From Streptomyces glaucescens (GTDB lineage: Bacteria; Actinomycetota; Actinomycetes; Streptomycetales; Streptomycetaceae), in the NCBI RefSeq assembly GCF_000761215.1, contig NZ_CP009438.1:3923001-3987000 (forward strand): 64,000 bases of DNA, in the 5' to 3' direction. The translations under genes and the position numbers were made by a program. The notes below the pieces were generated by a model that saw only the letters and a list, made by a program, of their open reading frames with translations, did no database searches and was not told the origin of the DNA. Below, one piece after another: positions 34,703-43,461 of this stretch. Every line of letters begins with the position of its first letter. The first letter of the stretch is position 1.

Positions 34703-34737
34703 GACGAGGACGGGCCCGCGCCGGGCCCGTCCTCGTC
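34703..34737. terminator. 15-bp stem-loop terminator
   Basis: GACGAGGACGGGCCC pairs perfectly with GGGCCCGTCCTCGTC around a five-base loop, 28 bp after the hydrolase stop. It probably ends the long plus-strand transcript. Confidence 0.8.
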
Positions 34738-34789
34738 ATGTCCGCCCCTCCCCGCCCCTCCTCCCGCTCCCTCGCACGGAAGGCATCCC

Positions 34790-36013
34790 ATGGCCACCAC
34801 GGTCCCCGTAGACCAGACACCGGCGCCCCCCGCCACCGGGGGAACGCTCAGCACCCGTCCCGTCCACGCCCTGTGGCTCGTCCTGCTCGGCACCCCCATC
34901 GCCTACGGCATGACCGCGCCCACCCTGATCCTCCCCGAGATCGCCGGCGACGCCGGGACCTCGGTACGGTCCGCGGCCTGGCTGGTCACCGCCTTCGGCT
35001 GGGGCATCGCGGCGGGCACCCCGCTGATCGCCGGACTGATCAGCCGCCGCGGGGTGCGCACCGCCCTGCTCGCCGGCGCGGGCACGCTGCTCGCCGGGAC
35101 GCTGCTGCTGTGCCTCGTGCCGGTGCTGCCCGCCCTGGTCGTGGCGCGCGCGGCGCAGGGCGTCGGCGCGGCCGGCCTCACCGCGGTCGCCATGAGCCTG
35201 GCCGGATCGCCGCGCCGGATGGGCATGGTCACCGCGGGCATCGCCGGGCTCGGCGCGGTCGGCCCGCTCGCCGGATCCGAACTGGCCGCCCGCTGGCCGT
35301 GGCAGGCGGCGCTCGCGCTGCTCGCGGTGAGTGTCGCGGCCGTACCCGCGGTGGCGCGCGGCGCGCGGGACGTCCCCGCCGAGGACAGCCCGTTCGACTT
35401 CCTCGGCGCCGCGCTGCTGACCGGATTCGTCACCGCCTCGGTGTTCGTCATCTCCGCGCCGCTGCCCGCCGGGGCCTGCCTGGTGCTGGTGGCGGTGCTC
35501 CTCGCGCTGCGGATCCGCCGCCGCCCCGACGGCTTCGTCCCGGCGGCCCTGCTGCGCAGCGGCACCTTCACCGTGCTCAGCGGCCTCGGCTTCCTCCTCG
35601 CCACCGGCCACTTCACCCTCTTCTACCTGATGCCGGGGCTGCTGTCCGACGCCGCCGGCTGGGGCGACGGCCGGGTCGGCACGGGCATCCTGATCGCCCA
35701 GCTCGCCGGTTCCGCCGGATCGCTGGCGCTGGCGTCCGCGGCCGGCCGGCTGGCCCGCCGCACGGTGCTGGGCGCGCTGGTGGCGCTGGGCCTGGCCGCG
35801 CCCGCGCTGGCGCTGCTGGGGGCGGGGCCGGTGGTGCTGCTCGCCGCGAGCGGCGTCGCCGTCCTCGCCGCGTCCGCGGCCCAGGCGACACTGTCCATCC
35901 TGTCCACCGAGGCGCTGCCGGAGCGCCGCCGCCCGGCGGGCATCGGCCTGTTCAACGTCTGCTACCAGCTCGGCGGGGCACTCGGCCCGGCGCTGGCGGC
36001 GCAGTTCATGTAG
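34790..36013 (+). CDS. MFS transporter (second cluster exporter)
   Basis: This 407-aa protein has 12 predicted hydrophobic helices and an MFS loop near SRRGVRTALLAGAG. It is transcribed separately after a terminator and is convergent with the nitrite-module genes. It is unlike the transporter at 23884 in sequence, so the cluster has two exporters. Confidence 0.86.
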   Translation: MATTVPVDQTPAPPATGGTLSTRPVHALWLVLLGTPIAYGMTAPTLILPEIAGDAGTSVRSAAWLVTAFGWGIAAGTPLIAGLISRRGVRTALLAGAGTLLAGTLLLCLVPVLPALVVARAAQGVGAAGLTAVAMSLAGSPRRMGMVTAGIAGLGAVGPLAGSELAARWPWQAALALLAVSVAAVPAVARGARDVPAEDSPFDFLGAALLTGFVTASVFVISAPLPAGACLVLVAVLLALRIRRRPDGFVPAALLRSGTFTVLSGLGFLLATGHFTLFYLMPGLLSDAAGWGDGRVGTGILIAQLAGSAGSLALASAAGRLARRTVLGALVALGLAAPALALLGAGPVVLLAASGVAVLAASAAQATLSILSTEALPERRRPAGIGLFNVCYQLGGALGPALAAQFM

Positions 36014-36033
36014 CGCGCGGCGGGCGACGGCGA

Positions 36034-36068
36034 GGAGGGGCGGTGCGCGTCACGCGCACCGCCCCTCC
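36034..36068. terminator. Bidirectional terminator with perfect 16-bp stem
   Basis: GGAGGGGCGGTGCGCG pairs perfectly with CGCGCACCGCCCCTCC around a three-base loop. It lies between the convergent MFS and lyase genes. Confidence 0.85.
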
Positions 36069-36079
36069 GCTGTGCCCCT

Positions 36080-37525
36080 TCACCGGGCCGGCCCCGCCAG
36101 GGCCCGGTCCACCAGCGGCCCCGCCGCGCCCGTGTAGGCCTCCGGGTCGCACAGCGGCGCCAGGCCGGCGGCGTCCATCCGGCCGCGCAGTTCGGGCTGG
36201 CCGGCCAGTACCTCGGGCAGTGGCCGGCCGGTCCGTTCGGCCAGGGCGGTGGCGCGGGCCAGCAGCTCCTTGGCGGGCGCCTTGCCGAGCAGCGGGGCGA
36301 GGACCGCCGCGACCCGCTCCGACGCCATCGGGCCGCCGGCCAGGGCGAGGTTCGCCCGCATCCGCTCCGGCCGCGCCCGCAGCCCCTCGGCGAGTTCCGC
36401 CGCGGTGTGCGCGGCCCCGCCGGCCAGCCGCAGGCACTCCCGCAGCAGCAGCCACTCCGCGTGCCAGGCGCCCGCCGACCGCTCGTCCTCGGCGAGCATG
36501 CACTGGGTCAGTGCCGCGGCGAGCGCCGGGACCTGGAGCGCGGCACTGCGCACCAGGGTGCTCAGCACCGGGTTCCGCTTGTGCGGCATCGCGGAGGAGC
36601 CGCCCCGTCCGGGCGCCTGCGGCTCGGTCACCTCCGCCACCTCGGTGCGGGCCAGCGACTGCACGTCCACGGCGATCTTCCCGAGGGCGCCGGCGGTGAA
36701 GGCCAGCGCGGCGGCGAGGTCGGCGACCGGGGTGCGCAGCGTGTGCCAGGGCAGTACGGGCCGGGCGAGCCCGGTGCGGGCCGCGAACTCGGTGACCAGC
36801 CGGTCCAGGTACTCCCCGGCGTCCGGGCCGTGCACCCCGCCGTCGATGCGGGCGTACTCCAGGTACCCGGCCAGCGTTCCGGCGGCCCCGCCGAGGGAGA
36901 CCGGCAGCCCGCCGTCGAGGACCCGGGCCAGCCGCCGGTCGGCGTCCAGCACGAGCTGCCGCCAGCCCGCCGCCTTCAGCCCGAAGGTGACCGGCACGGC
37001 CTGGAGCGCGAGGGTGCGCCCGGGCATCACGCTGTCCCGGTGTTCCGCGGCGAGCCGGGCCAGGGCGCGGGCGGTGCGGGCGAGGTCGGCGCGGACCAGC
37101 GGCAGCGCCCGCCGGGCGACGAGCATCGCGCCCGTGTCGAGGATGTCCTGGCTGGTGGAGCCGCGGTGCACGAACTCGGCGGCGGCCGGGTCCTCGGCGG
37201 CGACCACCCGGGTCAGCGCCTGCACCAGGCCGACCACCGGGTTGGCGGTCTCCCGGGCGGCCAGGGCGAGTGCGCGCGGGTCGAGGCGTTCGGCGCGGGC
37301 GAGCCGGGCGACGGTCTCGGCGGCGGACCGCGGCACGGTGCCCAGTGCCGCCTGCGCCCGCACCAGCGCCGCCTCCGCGTCCAGCATGGCCTGGAGCCAG
37401 GCCCGGTCGGACGTGGCGGCCTCGACGGGGGTGCCGGCCCGCACCGGGGACAGCAGCCCGCTGTCGAGCAGGTCGGGGGCGGGGCCGGCCTGCCGGTCGC
37501 CGTCGGGCGGGGCGGGCGCGGTCAC
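36080..37525 (-). CDS. creD: CreD-like nitrosuccinate lyase (fumarase/aspartase superfamily)
   Basis: This 481-aa lyase carries the superfamily signature GRGGSSAMPHKRNP near residue 280 and HRGSTSQDILDTG near 112, typical of carboxymuconate cycloisomerase and adenylosuccinate lyase relatives. In cremeomycin and related pathways CreD splits nitrosuccinate into fumarate and nitrous acid. The identification rests on the overlap (GTGA) with a CreE-like oxygenase gene and a nearby CreM-like ligase. Without that context a purine or muconate role would be considered. GTG start at 37525. Confidence 0.82.
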   Translation of the reverse strand: MTAPAPPDGDRQAGPAPDLLDSGLLSPVRAGTPVEAATSDRAWLQAMLDAEAALVRAQAALGTVPRSAAETVARLARAERLDPRALALAARETANPVVGLVQALTRVVAAEDPAAAEFVHRGSTSQDILDTGAMLVARRALPLVRADLARTARALARLAAEHRDSVMPGRTLALQAVPVTFGLKAAGWRQLVLDADRRLARVLDGGLPVSLGGAAGTLAGYLEYARIDGGVHGPDAGEYLDRLVTEFAARTGLARPVLPWHTLRTPVADLAAALAFTAGALGKIAVDVQSLARTEVAEVTEPQAPGRGGSSAMPHKRNPVLSTLVRSAALQVPALAAALTQCMLAEDERSAGAWHAEWLLLRECLRLAGGAAHTAAELAEGLRARPERMRANLALAGGPMASERVAAVLAPLLGKAPAKELLARATALAERTGRPLPEVLAGQPELRGRMDAAGLAPLCDPEAYTGAAGPLVDRALAGPAR

Positions 37526-39546
37526 ACCAGCACTCCCGTCAGGTCGGTCTCGGCCGGTGCCGGGCGCACCCCGGTGGGCACGAGGGTGGCGGACGGCAGG
37601 GCGAGGACGGCGCGGGCGATGGCGTCGGAGTCGCCGAGGGTGACGGAGTCCACGCCCGGCCGGATCCCGGCGGCGGTCACCCAGTGCACGGACTCGGTGG
37701 GCACACCGTAGGCGTAGCGGCGGGGGTGGGCCCGGCCGCGGGCGTCGAGCAGCCGGTAGGGGCGCTCGGTGACGGCGAGGCCGCCGGACTCGTAGCCGCC
37801 GCCGTCGGCGGAGCGGATGCGGTAGGTGGTGCACTGCTCGGTGTCGAGGAGGTGGCGCAGCAGCGGGTCGTCGGTGCGGCGCAGGTCGGGTTCGGGCAGC
37901 CGCGCCTCGATCAGCACGTAGGAGCGGACCGGGGGGCCGGGCACGTCGCGGGACTGGGCGACGAAGGTCGCCCGGTCGCCGGAGACCGTGTCGATGCGGA
38001 TCTCGGTGCCGGGCCCGGTCAGCTCCAGCACCCCGGCCTCGACGAGCGCGATCATCTCCTCGATGCGGGAGGCGGGCGGCCCGATGGACAGGAACGCGTT
38101 GAGCGGGGTGTACCAGCCCTCCAGGTCGTCGCGGTGCGAGGCGCCGTCGAGTCCGCCGTGGTCGACCACGAGCCGGATCTCGTTGCGCAGGTCGCGCAGC
38201 ACGTCCAGGGCGGCCTTCAGCGGGCCGTTGACGTTGCCGGCGCGGGCCTGGGCGACGTCCCGTTCCAGGTAGCCGAGCAGCCAGTCACGGAAGTCGTCGC
38301 GGCCGGTGAAGACCCGGTCGCCGTACGGCCGGGACAGCCGCTCCCAGTCCCAGCGCTCGTCCGGGCGCACCCCGTACGCGTCGAGCAGCGCGGCCCGGTC
38401 GGCCTCCCCGGCCAGGGCGAGGAACCGCTCGGTGAACTCCTCGCGTTCGGCGCCGCGGCCGGCGGCGGTGAGCAGGGTGCCGTAGTAGACGCTCTCCACC
38501 TCGCGGGAGATCAGCGGCCACAGGTCGGTGGTGAAGCCGATGCCCTCGCCGCGGGCCGAGCGGGCGCGCAGGCCCTCGATCACCTCGGGGGTGAGCAGCC
38601 GGGGCAGATGGCGGCCGTAGGCGCCCTTCTCGTTCTCGCCGCGCGCGTGGTACGGGATGCCCCGCCGGGAGCTGGCGTACAGGCGCGGCTCCTCGCCGGA
38701 GCGGACGTAGTGCAGCTTGCCGCTCTCGTCGCGGACGAAGGCGCCGCCGCGGCCGACGGTGAACAGCGCCATGTGGTCGAAGAAGTTCAGCCCGAGGCCG
38801 CGCAGCAGGACCGTCTGGCCGGGTTCGACGGTGCTCAGGTCGAGGTCGGCGGGGTTGGCGGGGGTGAGGTAGGTGAGGTGGTGGATGCGGGCCAGGCTCG
38901 CGGTCTTCGCCTCCCGGGGGGTGAGCCGGGCCGGGACGTGGCCCTGGGCCATGACGATGGCGTCCAGGTCGTTCAGCCGGGTGCCGTTCTCCAGCCGCAC
39001 GCCCTGCGGGCCGCCGGGGACGCCGTGGGTGTCGGCCATCGCGACGGCGCGGGAGCGGTGCGTCCGGATCGTCATGTGGGCGGGCGCCCGGCCCACCACC
39101 CGCTGGAACTGGGCGTGCAGGTAGCTGCCGTAGAACGCCCGGGTGGGGTAGGTGTCCGGGCCGAGCCGGCGGGCCTCGGCGAGGGTGCCGGCGTCGTCCT
39201 CGGCGAACTCGCCGTCGGCGAGCGAGCGCGCCCACTCGTAGAGGCTGGGGCCCGGCTCCACCGGGCCCTCGGTGCGCACGCTGTCGTCGGTGTACACGGT
39301 GATCTGCGACGCCACCGTGTTCATCAGCAGGTGCCGGGACTGGTCCGGCCGCCACACCCGCCCGGCGCCGGGCGCGGACGGGTCGACCACGTGCACGGTG
39401 ACGGCCCGGTGCGCGGCGCGGGCGCGCTCGTTGGCGCACAGCCGTTCCAGCACGGACAGTCCGCGCGGTCCGGCGCCGATGATGCAGATCTCGATCCCAC
39501 CCGGCTCCGTTCCCCCGGGGCGGCCGGTACGGTCGGTGCGGTCCAT
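37522..39546 (-). CDS. creE: CreE-like FAD oxygenase (aspartate to nitrosuccinate)
   Basis: The 674-aa flavoprotein starts with an FAD motif ICIIGAGPRGLSVLERL near residue 20. It continues with DQSRHLLMNTVASQ, a second nucleotide region VLLRGLGLNFFDHMAL near 250 and a long C-terminal half. Length and plan fit CreE-type N-oxygenases, which oxidise the aspartate amine to a nitro group. With the adjacent CreD-like lyase this makes nitrous acid in the cell. ATG at 39546 shares one base with the stop of the hydroxylase gene upstream. Confidence 0.8.
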   Translation of the reverse strand: MDRTDRTGRPGGTEPGGIEICIIGAGPRGLSVLERLCANERARAAHRAVTVHVVDPSAPGAGRVWRPDQSRHLLMNTVASQITVYTDDSVRTEGPVEPGPSLYEWARSLADGEFAEDDAGTLAEARRLGPDTYPTRAFYGSYLHAQFQRVVGRAPAHMTIRTHRSRAVAMADTHGVPGGPQGVRLENGTRLNDLDAIVMAQGHVPARLTPREAKTASLARIHHLTYLTPANPADLDLSTVEPGQTVLLRGLGLNFFDHMALFTVGRGGAFVRDESGKLHYVRSGEEPRLYASSRRGIPYHARGENEKGAYGRHLPRLLTPEVIEGLRARSARGEGIGFTTDLWPLISREVESVYYGTLLTAAGRGAEREEFTERFLALAGEADRAALLDAYGVRPDERWDWERLSRPYGDRVFTGRDDFRDWLLGYLERDVAQARAGNVNGPLKAALDVLRDLRNEIRLVVDHGGLDGASHRDDLEGWYTPLNAFLSIGPPASRIEEMIALVEAGVLELTGPGTEIRIDTVSGDRATFVAQSRDVPGPPVRSYVLIEARLPEPDLRRTDDPLLRHLLDTEQCTTYRIRSADGGGYESGGLAVTERPYRLLDARGRAHPRRYAYGVPTESVHWVTAAGIRPGVDSVTLGDSDAIARAVLALPSATLVPTGVRPAPAETDLTGVLV

Positions 39547-40736
39547 CAGTGCTCTCCGTTCGGGTCGCCGACGCGCTCGCCGTGCATCCAGGCGACGTGG
39601 TCGTGCAGCTGCTCGGGGGACATGGCCCTCAGGGCGGCGTTGCGGGCGGTGGCCGCGGGTCCCGCGGCGTGCCACAGGCGGATGCTGTCGCGGGCCAGCA
39701 GCTGGATGCGCGCGGTGCGCTCCTGCCGCTGCGCCGTGTACTTCTCGAACCGCTGGGGCAGCTCCTCCGCCCCGCAGTCCAGCAGGTCGCCGAGGACGAC
39801 GGCGTCCTCCAGGCCCTGGCAGGCGCCCTGCGCGACGTAGTGCAGCATCGGGTGGGCGGCGTCGCCGAGCAGCACCACCCGCCCGTCGGACCAGGTCGTC
39901 ACCGGGTCGCGGTCGACCAGCACCCAGGACTTCCACTGCTCGCCCAGGTCGAGCAGCCGGTGGGCGTCGGCGCCCAGCGCGGCCAGCTCGTCGTGCACCG
40001 TGCCGTTCGGGACGGGCACCGAGGCCAGCGCCTCCGTGGCGCCGTTGTCGCTGCTGGCCGCCAGGTTGAGGTAGCGGCCGCCGGCGATCGGGTAGTGCAC
40101 GAAGTGGCAGCCGGGGCCGGTCCACCACGTCACCGCGGTCTCGTTGCGCAGCCGGGCCGGGACCCGCTCCATGGGGATGACCGCCCGGTAGACGGTGATC
40201 CCGGAGATCCGGGGCGCGCCGTCCCCGACGAGCCGGCCGCGGATCGCCGAGTGGATCCCGTCGGCGCCGATCAGCGCGTCCCCGGTGACGCGTTCCCCGC
40301 CGGCCAGGACGGCCGTCGCGCCGCCCGCGTCCTGCTCGTAGCCGACCGCCGCGCAGCCGCTGCGCAGCTCGACCAGGTCCAGGGCGCGGCAGGCGTCCAG
40401 CAGGGCGCTGTGCAGCTCCGCCCGGTGGACCACGACGTACGGGTTGCCGAAGCGCTCCCGGTAGGCGTCGGTGAGCGGCATGCTCGTCACGTGCTCGCCG
40501 GTGACCCCGTCCATGAACCGCAGTTCCGCCATGCGGACCGCGGTGTCGCGCACCACGTCCCCGAGGCCCAGCCGGTCCAGCGCGTGCAGGCCGTTGGGGG
40601 CGAGCTGGATGCCCGCGCCGATCTCCGCGAACCGGTCGGCGCGCTCCAGGACCGTCACGCGGTGGCCGCGCCGGGCGGCGGCGAGGGCGACGGCGAGTCC
40701 GCCGATACCGCCGCCGGTCACGATGAGCCGGGCCAT
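39546..40736 (-). CDS. FAD-dependent aromatic hydroxylase, paralogue of the one at 7632
   Basis: At 396 aa it has the same length as the earlier paralogue and long shared segments: RFMDGVTGEHV, AYRERFGNPYVVVHRAEL and LLGDAAHPMLHYVAQGACQ. The FAD motifs GGGIGGLAVALAAARRG and GDALIGADGIHSAIR are intact. It sits between the nitrite genes and the AMP ligase in one operon. Hydroxylation of the aromatic amine before or after N-N chemistry is likely. Two copies suggest two hydroxylation positions or two substrates. Confidence 0.87.
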   Translation of the reverse strand: MARLIVTGGGIGGLAVALAAARRGHRVTVLERADRFAEIGAGIQLAPNGLHALDRLGLGDVVRDTAVRMAELRFMDGVTGEHVTSMPLTDAYRERFGNPYVVVHRAELHSALLDACRALDLVELRSGCAAVGYEQDAGGATAVLAGGERVTGDALIGADGIHSAIRGRLVGDGAPRISGITVYRAVIPMERVPARLRNETAVTWWTGPGCHFVHYPIAGGRYLNLAASSDNGATEALASVPVPNGTVHDELAALGADAHRLLDLGEQWKSWVLVDRDPVTTWSDGRVVLLGDAAHPMLHYVAQGACQGLEDAVVLGDLLDCGAEELPQRFEKYTAQRQERTARIQLLARDSIRLWHAAGPAATARNAALRAMSPEQLHDHVAWMHGERVGDPNGEH

Positions 40737-42337
40737 CACACGACCTCCTCGACCGCGACGGGACCCTGGGCGCCGGGGGCGTCGGCGAGCCGCCGGGCCA
40801 GCTCCAGCCGCTTGATCTTCGTGGTGGCGGTCTGCGGCAGCTCCTCCTTGCGCCACTGCACGGGCTCCGCCATCGCCGGCAGCCCCGCGACCGCCCGCCG
40901 CCAGGTGTCCGGGTCCAGCGGTATGTCGTCCTTGGTGGACACCACCGGTACGGCCCGTCCGTCCGGGCCGGGGATGATGACGACCTCGGCGAGCTGCGGC
41001 AGCCGGGTGAACAGCGCGTCCTCGACGGCCAGTGTGCTGCCGAAGCCGTCGATCAGGTCGACCTCGCGGTCCAGCAGGTGCACGCAGCCGAGCCTGGTGC
41101 GGAAGCCGACGTCGCCCATCCGCCACCAGCCGTCGTTGACCTGCTCGTCGTAGCGCTGCTGCTCGCCGAGGTAGGTGACGATCCGGCCGTCGCTGCGGAC
41201 CTCGATGTAGCCGGGGTTGTCGGGGGAGGGCGGGTTGCCGTTCCGGCTGACCACCCGGATGTCGGTCATGCCGGGGAAGGGCCGGCCCACGCAGCGGCCG
41301 TCGGTGCACAGCCCGCGCCCGCTGCGCGAGAAGGACCGCACGACCGCGGGGCCGATCTCGCTCTGCCCGTAGAGCTGCCCGAACAGTGCGCCCTTGCGGC
41401 GGCTCGCGCCCAGCAGCCGGCGCACGGTGCGCGGGTGGATGGCGTCGAAGGTGCTGCTGAACAGCTTGACGTTGGCGAGCGGCGCGCGCGGGTCGTCGGC
41501 CAGTTCCTCCCACTCCATGAACGAGTTGGGGTGCGCCTCCAGGATGCCGGGGCGCAGCCGGGCGAACAGGTCGGCGGCGTGCTTCGGGTCGGAGTCGGCG
41601 AGGACGACGATCGGGTAGCCGCGGAAGAGGGAGATGGCGAGCGCGGTGATCAGCCGGGAGTGCACGAACGACACGTGCATGGCGATGGTCTCCCGGCCGC
41701 GCAGCAGCGGCGCGGTGACGGCCGCCTGCGGCCGGTAGCGGGCCTGGAGGGTGTGCCCGGTGTGCACGGCCAGCTTCGGGATGCCGGTGGTGCCGGAGGT
41801 GTGGGTGACCAGGGTCGGCTGCTCGGGCGGCATGGTGACGGCGGGCACCCGCGGCGAGCCGGCCAGGTCGGCCAGCGCGGTCGCCTCCGGGTGGCCGCCC
41901 GCGGCGAGCAGCACCCGTTCGGCCAGCGTGAACACCTCCGCCGGGAGCTCGGTGTCGAGCTTGTCGCGGTCGGTGAGCAGGAACGGCCGGTCGGTGCGGC
42001 GCACCAGCTCCGCGACGGTCGCGCCGTCCAGCTTCGGCGACAGCAGCACCGGTACGGCGCCGACGCGGACGATCGCGCAGGCCAGGAGGGTGATGTCGAA
42101 GCCGTCGGACTTGTGCACGACGACGCGCTGGGCGGGGCGGACACCCGCCGCCCACAGCCGGGCGGCGAAGTCGTCGATCAGGTCGGCGATCTCCGCGACG
42201 GTCGCCCGGCGGCCGAGTCCGGGGGCGATGTCCAGGTCGTGGTCGAGGACGACGATGTTCGCCGGGTGCCGGGCGGCGGCCCGCTCGAAGAGCGTGCCGA
42301 GCCGGATGCCTTGGTTGCCGATGCGCTGGAGGAACAT
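40736..42337 (-). CDS. AMP-forming ligase, candidate CreM-like diazotase
   Basis: The 533-aa ANL-superfamily enzyme has THTSGTTGIPKLAVHTG near residue 168, YGQSEIGP near 315, a GDVGFR hinge region near 412 and an A10 Lys in TATTKIKRLEL near 510. In cremeomycin CreM, and in related systems, such ligases use ATP to activate nitrite and install it on an aryl amine, giving a diazonium. Being first in the operon with CreE and CreD homologues, diazotisation or N-nitrosation of a 3-hydroxyanthranilate-derived amine is the leading hypothesis. Ordinary aryl-CoA ligase activity is the alternative. Confidence 0.75.
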   Translation of the reverse strand: MFLQRIGNQGIRLGTLFERAAARHPANIVVLDHDLDIAPGLGRRATVAEIADLIDDFAARLWAAGVRPAQRVVVHKSDGFDITLLACAIVRVGAVPVLLSPKLDGATVAELVRRTDRPFLLTDRDKLDTELPAEVFTLAERVLLAAGGHPEATALADLAGSPRVPAVTMPPEQPTLVTHTSGTTGIPKLAVHTGHTLQARYRPQAAVTAPLLRGRETIAMHVSFVHSRLITALAISLFRGYPIVVLADSDPKHAADLFARLRPGILEAHPNSFMEWEELADDPRAPLANVKLFSSTFDAIHPRTVRRLLGASRRKGALFGQLYGQSEIGPAVVRSFSRSGRGLCTDGRCVGRPFPGMTDIRVVSRNGNPPSPDNPGYIEVRSDGRIVTYLGEQQRYDEQVNDGWWRMGDVGFRTRLGCVHLLDREVDLIDGFGSTLAVEDALFTRLPQLAEVVIIPGPDGRAVPVVSTKDDIPLDPDTWRRAVAGLPAMAEPVQWRKEELPQTATTKIKRLELARRLADAPGAQGPVAVEEVV

Positions 42338-42641
42338 GGGCCGCCTTTCGGGGAGTCCCCTGCGGGGAGTGGAGGAGGTGACGTACCGGCGCGTGCGGGT
42401 GGGGCTGCGGGCGGGTGCGGGTGCGGGTGCGGGTGCGGTTCGTGCGGGTGTACGTGGGGGTGCGGGCGTGGGGTCGGCCGTGGGCCGTGGGCCGTGGGCC
42501 GCGCGTGGTGTGGGCCGCGGGTGAGGGCTGGCGGTGGTGGGGGCCGCGGGGTGGTGTGGGCTGGTGGAAGGGCCCGGGCCGCGGGGTGGCGGCGGGCCGC
42601 GGGGTGGCGGCGGGCCGTGGGTGGTGCCGGCCGGCGCCGGG
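42338..42641. repeat. Gene-free gap with G-rich short tandem repeats
   Basis: No gene is seen in this gap between the ligase and SRPBCC genes. It contains a run of GTGCGG hexamers (about 42409-42445), CCGTGGG units (42479-42507) and two 18-bp units GCCGCGGGGTGGCGGCGG (42579-42614). The ligase promoter should lie near its left end, but no clear -35/-10 was seen. Confidence 0.55.
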
Positions 42642-43172
42642 TCAGGCGGTCTTCTCGATGACCGTCTTGATGCGCCGCAGCGTCTCCGCGAGGTCGCCGG
42701 CGACCTTCTCGCCCCACTCCTCGAAGAACCGGCGCTTCGCGTCCGCGTCCATCTCCGCGGTGATGCCGCGGATTCCCTCGGTGGGGGCGTCCATCCGGAA
42801 GTGGTGCACGAGCAGGGTGTCCTCGCCGTCCGGCTGCACGTCGAAGCCCCAGACGCTTCGCTGCTTCTCGCCCTTGCTGTCGTGCATGGCCCAGCGGAAG
42901 GTGCGGCCCGCTTCGGCGGCGACGACCTCCGCGTGGGTGGTCCACCGGCCGCGCACCACGGGTGCCCAGGCGACGACTTCCTCACTGCGCAGGTTCTCGC
43001 CGCGGAAGACCGATCCGACGGCGCCGGGCTCACCGGTGATCCAGGTGCCGCCGAGGCACTCGGGGCTCCATTCGCCGCTGCGCGGCAGGTCGCTGACGAC
43101 CGCGTAGACCTCGTCGGGGCGGGCGGAGACGGTGATCTCGGCGCGGGCGGAGAAGAGGGGCTGGGTGGACAC
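42642..43172 (-). CDS. SRPBCC-family protein (polyketide cyclase/START-like)
   Basis: The 176-aa protein has an SRPBCC pattern: FSARAEITVSARPDEVYAVV at the N-terminus, RSGEWSPECLGGTWI and WGFDVQPDGEDTLLVHHF. Such proteins bind small hydrophobic ligands. GTG at 43172 with GGAGGTACATCC before it gives the right N-terminus. Its promoter contains the inverted repeat listed at 43371, so it is probably controlled by the divergent TetR gene. Confidence 0.8.
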   Translation of the reverse strand: MSTQPLFSARAEITVSARPDEVYAVVSDLPRSGEWSPECLGGTWITGEPGAVGSVFRGENLRSEEVVAWAPVVRGRWTTHAEVVAAEAGRTFRWAMHDSKGEKQRSVWGFDVQPDGEDTLLVHHFRMDAPTEGIRGITAEMDADAKRRFFEEWGEKVAGDLAETLRRIKTVIEKTA

Positions 43173-43370
43173 GGATGTACCTCCGTCGGCGTGGTGGGTG
43201 GTGGTGCCCGCGGCGTCGCGGCGTCGCGTCATCGGCCATTGCGGCTTGCGTCATCGCGTCATCGCGTGGAGACGCCGGCGGGACGCGGGCGCGGTGGTGC
43301 GCGGGTGGTGCGGGGCGTGGTGCACGGACGGTGCGGAAGGCGTTCCCCCGCGGCGTGGTGCCGCTGGGCT

Positions 43371-43406
43371 GAACTGAACTATACGGTTCGGTTCAGTTGA
43401 GGGCAA
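43371..43406 (-). promoter_or_regulatory. Promoter of SRPBCC gene with TetR-type operator between -35 and -10
   Basis: On the minus strand, TTGCCC (43401-43406) and TATAGT (43378-43383) are separated by 17 bp. The arms AACTGAAC (43372-43379) and GTTCAGTT (43391-43398) form an inverted repeat covering that spacer. A related palindrome is at 45131-45146. A TAGACT -10-like box (43426-43431) on the plus strand could serve the TetR gene. Confidence 0.65.
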
Positions 43407-43461
43407 GGGGCCGGTTCCCGATCCCTAGACTGAGTGGCCGTACCAGCACCGAGGAGTGGAC

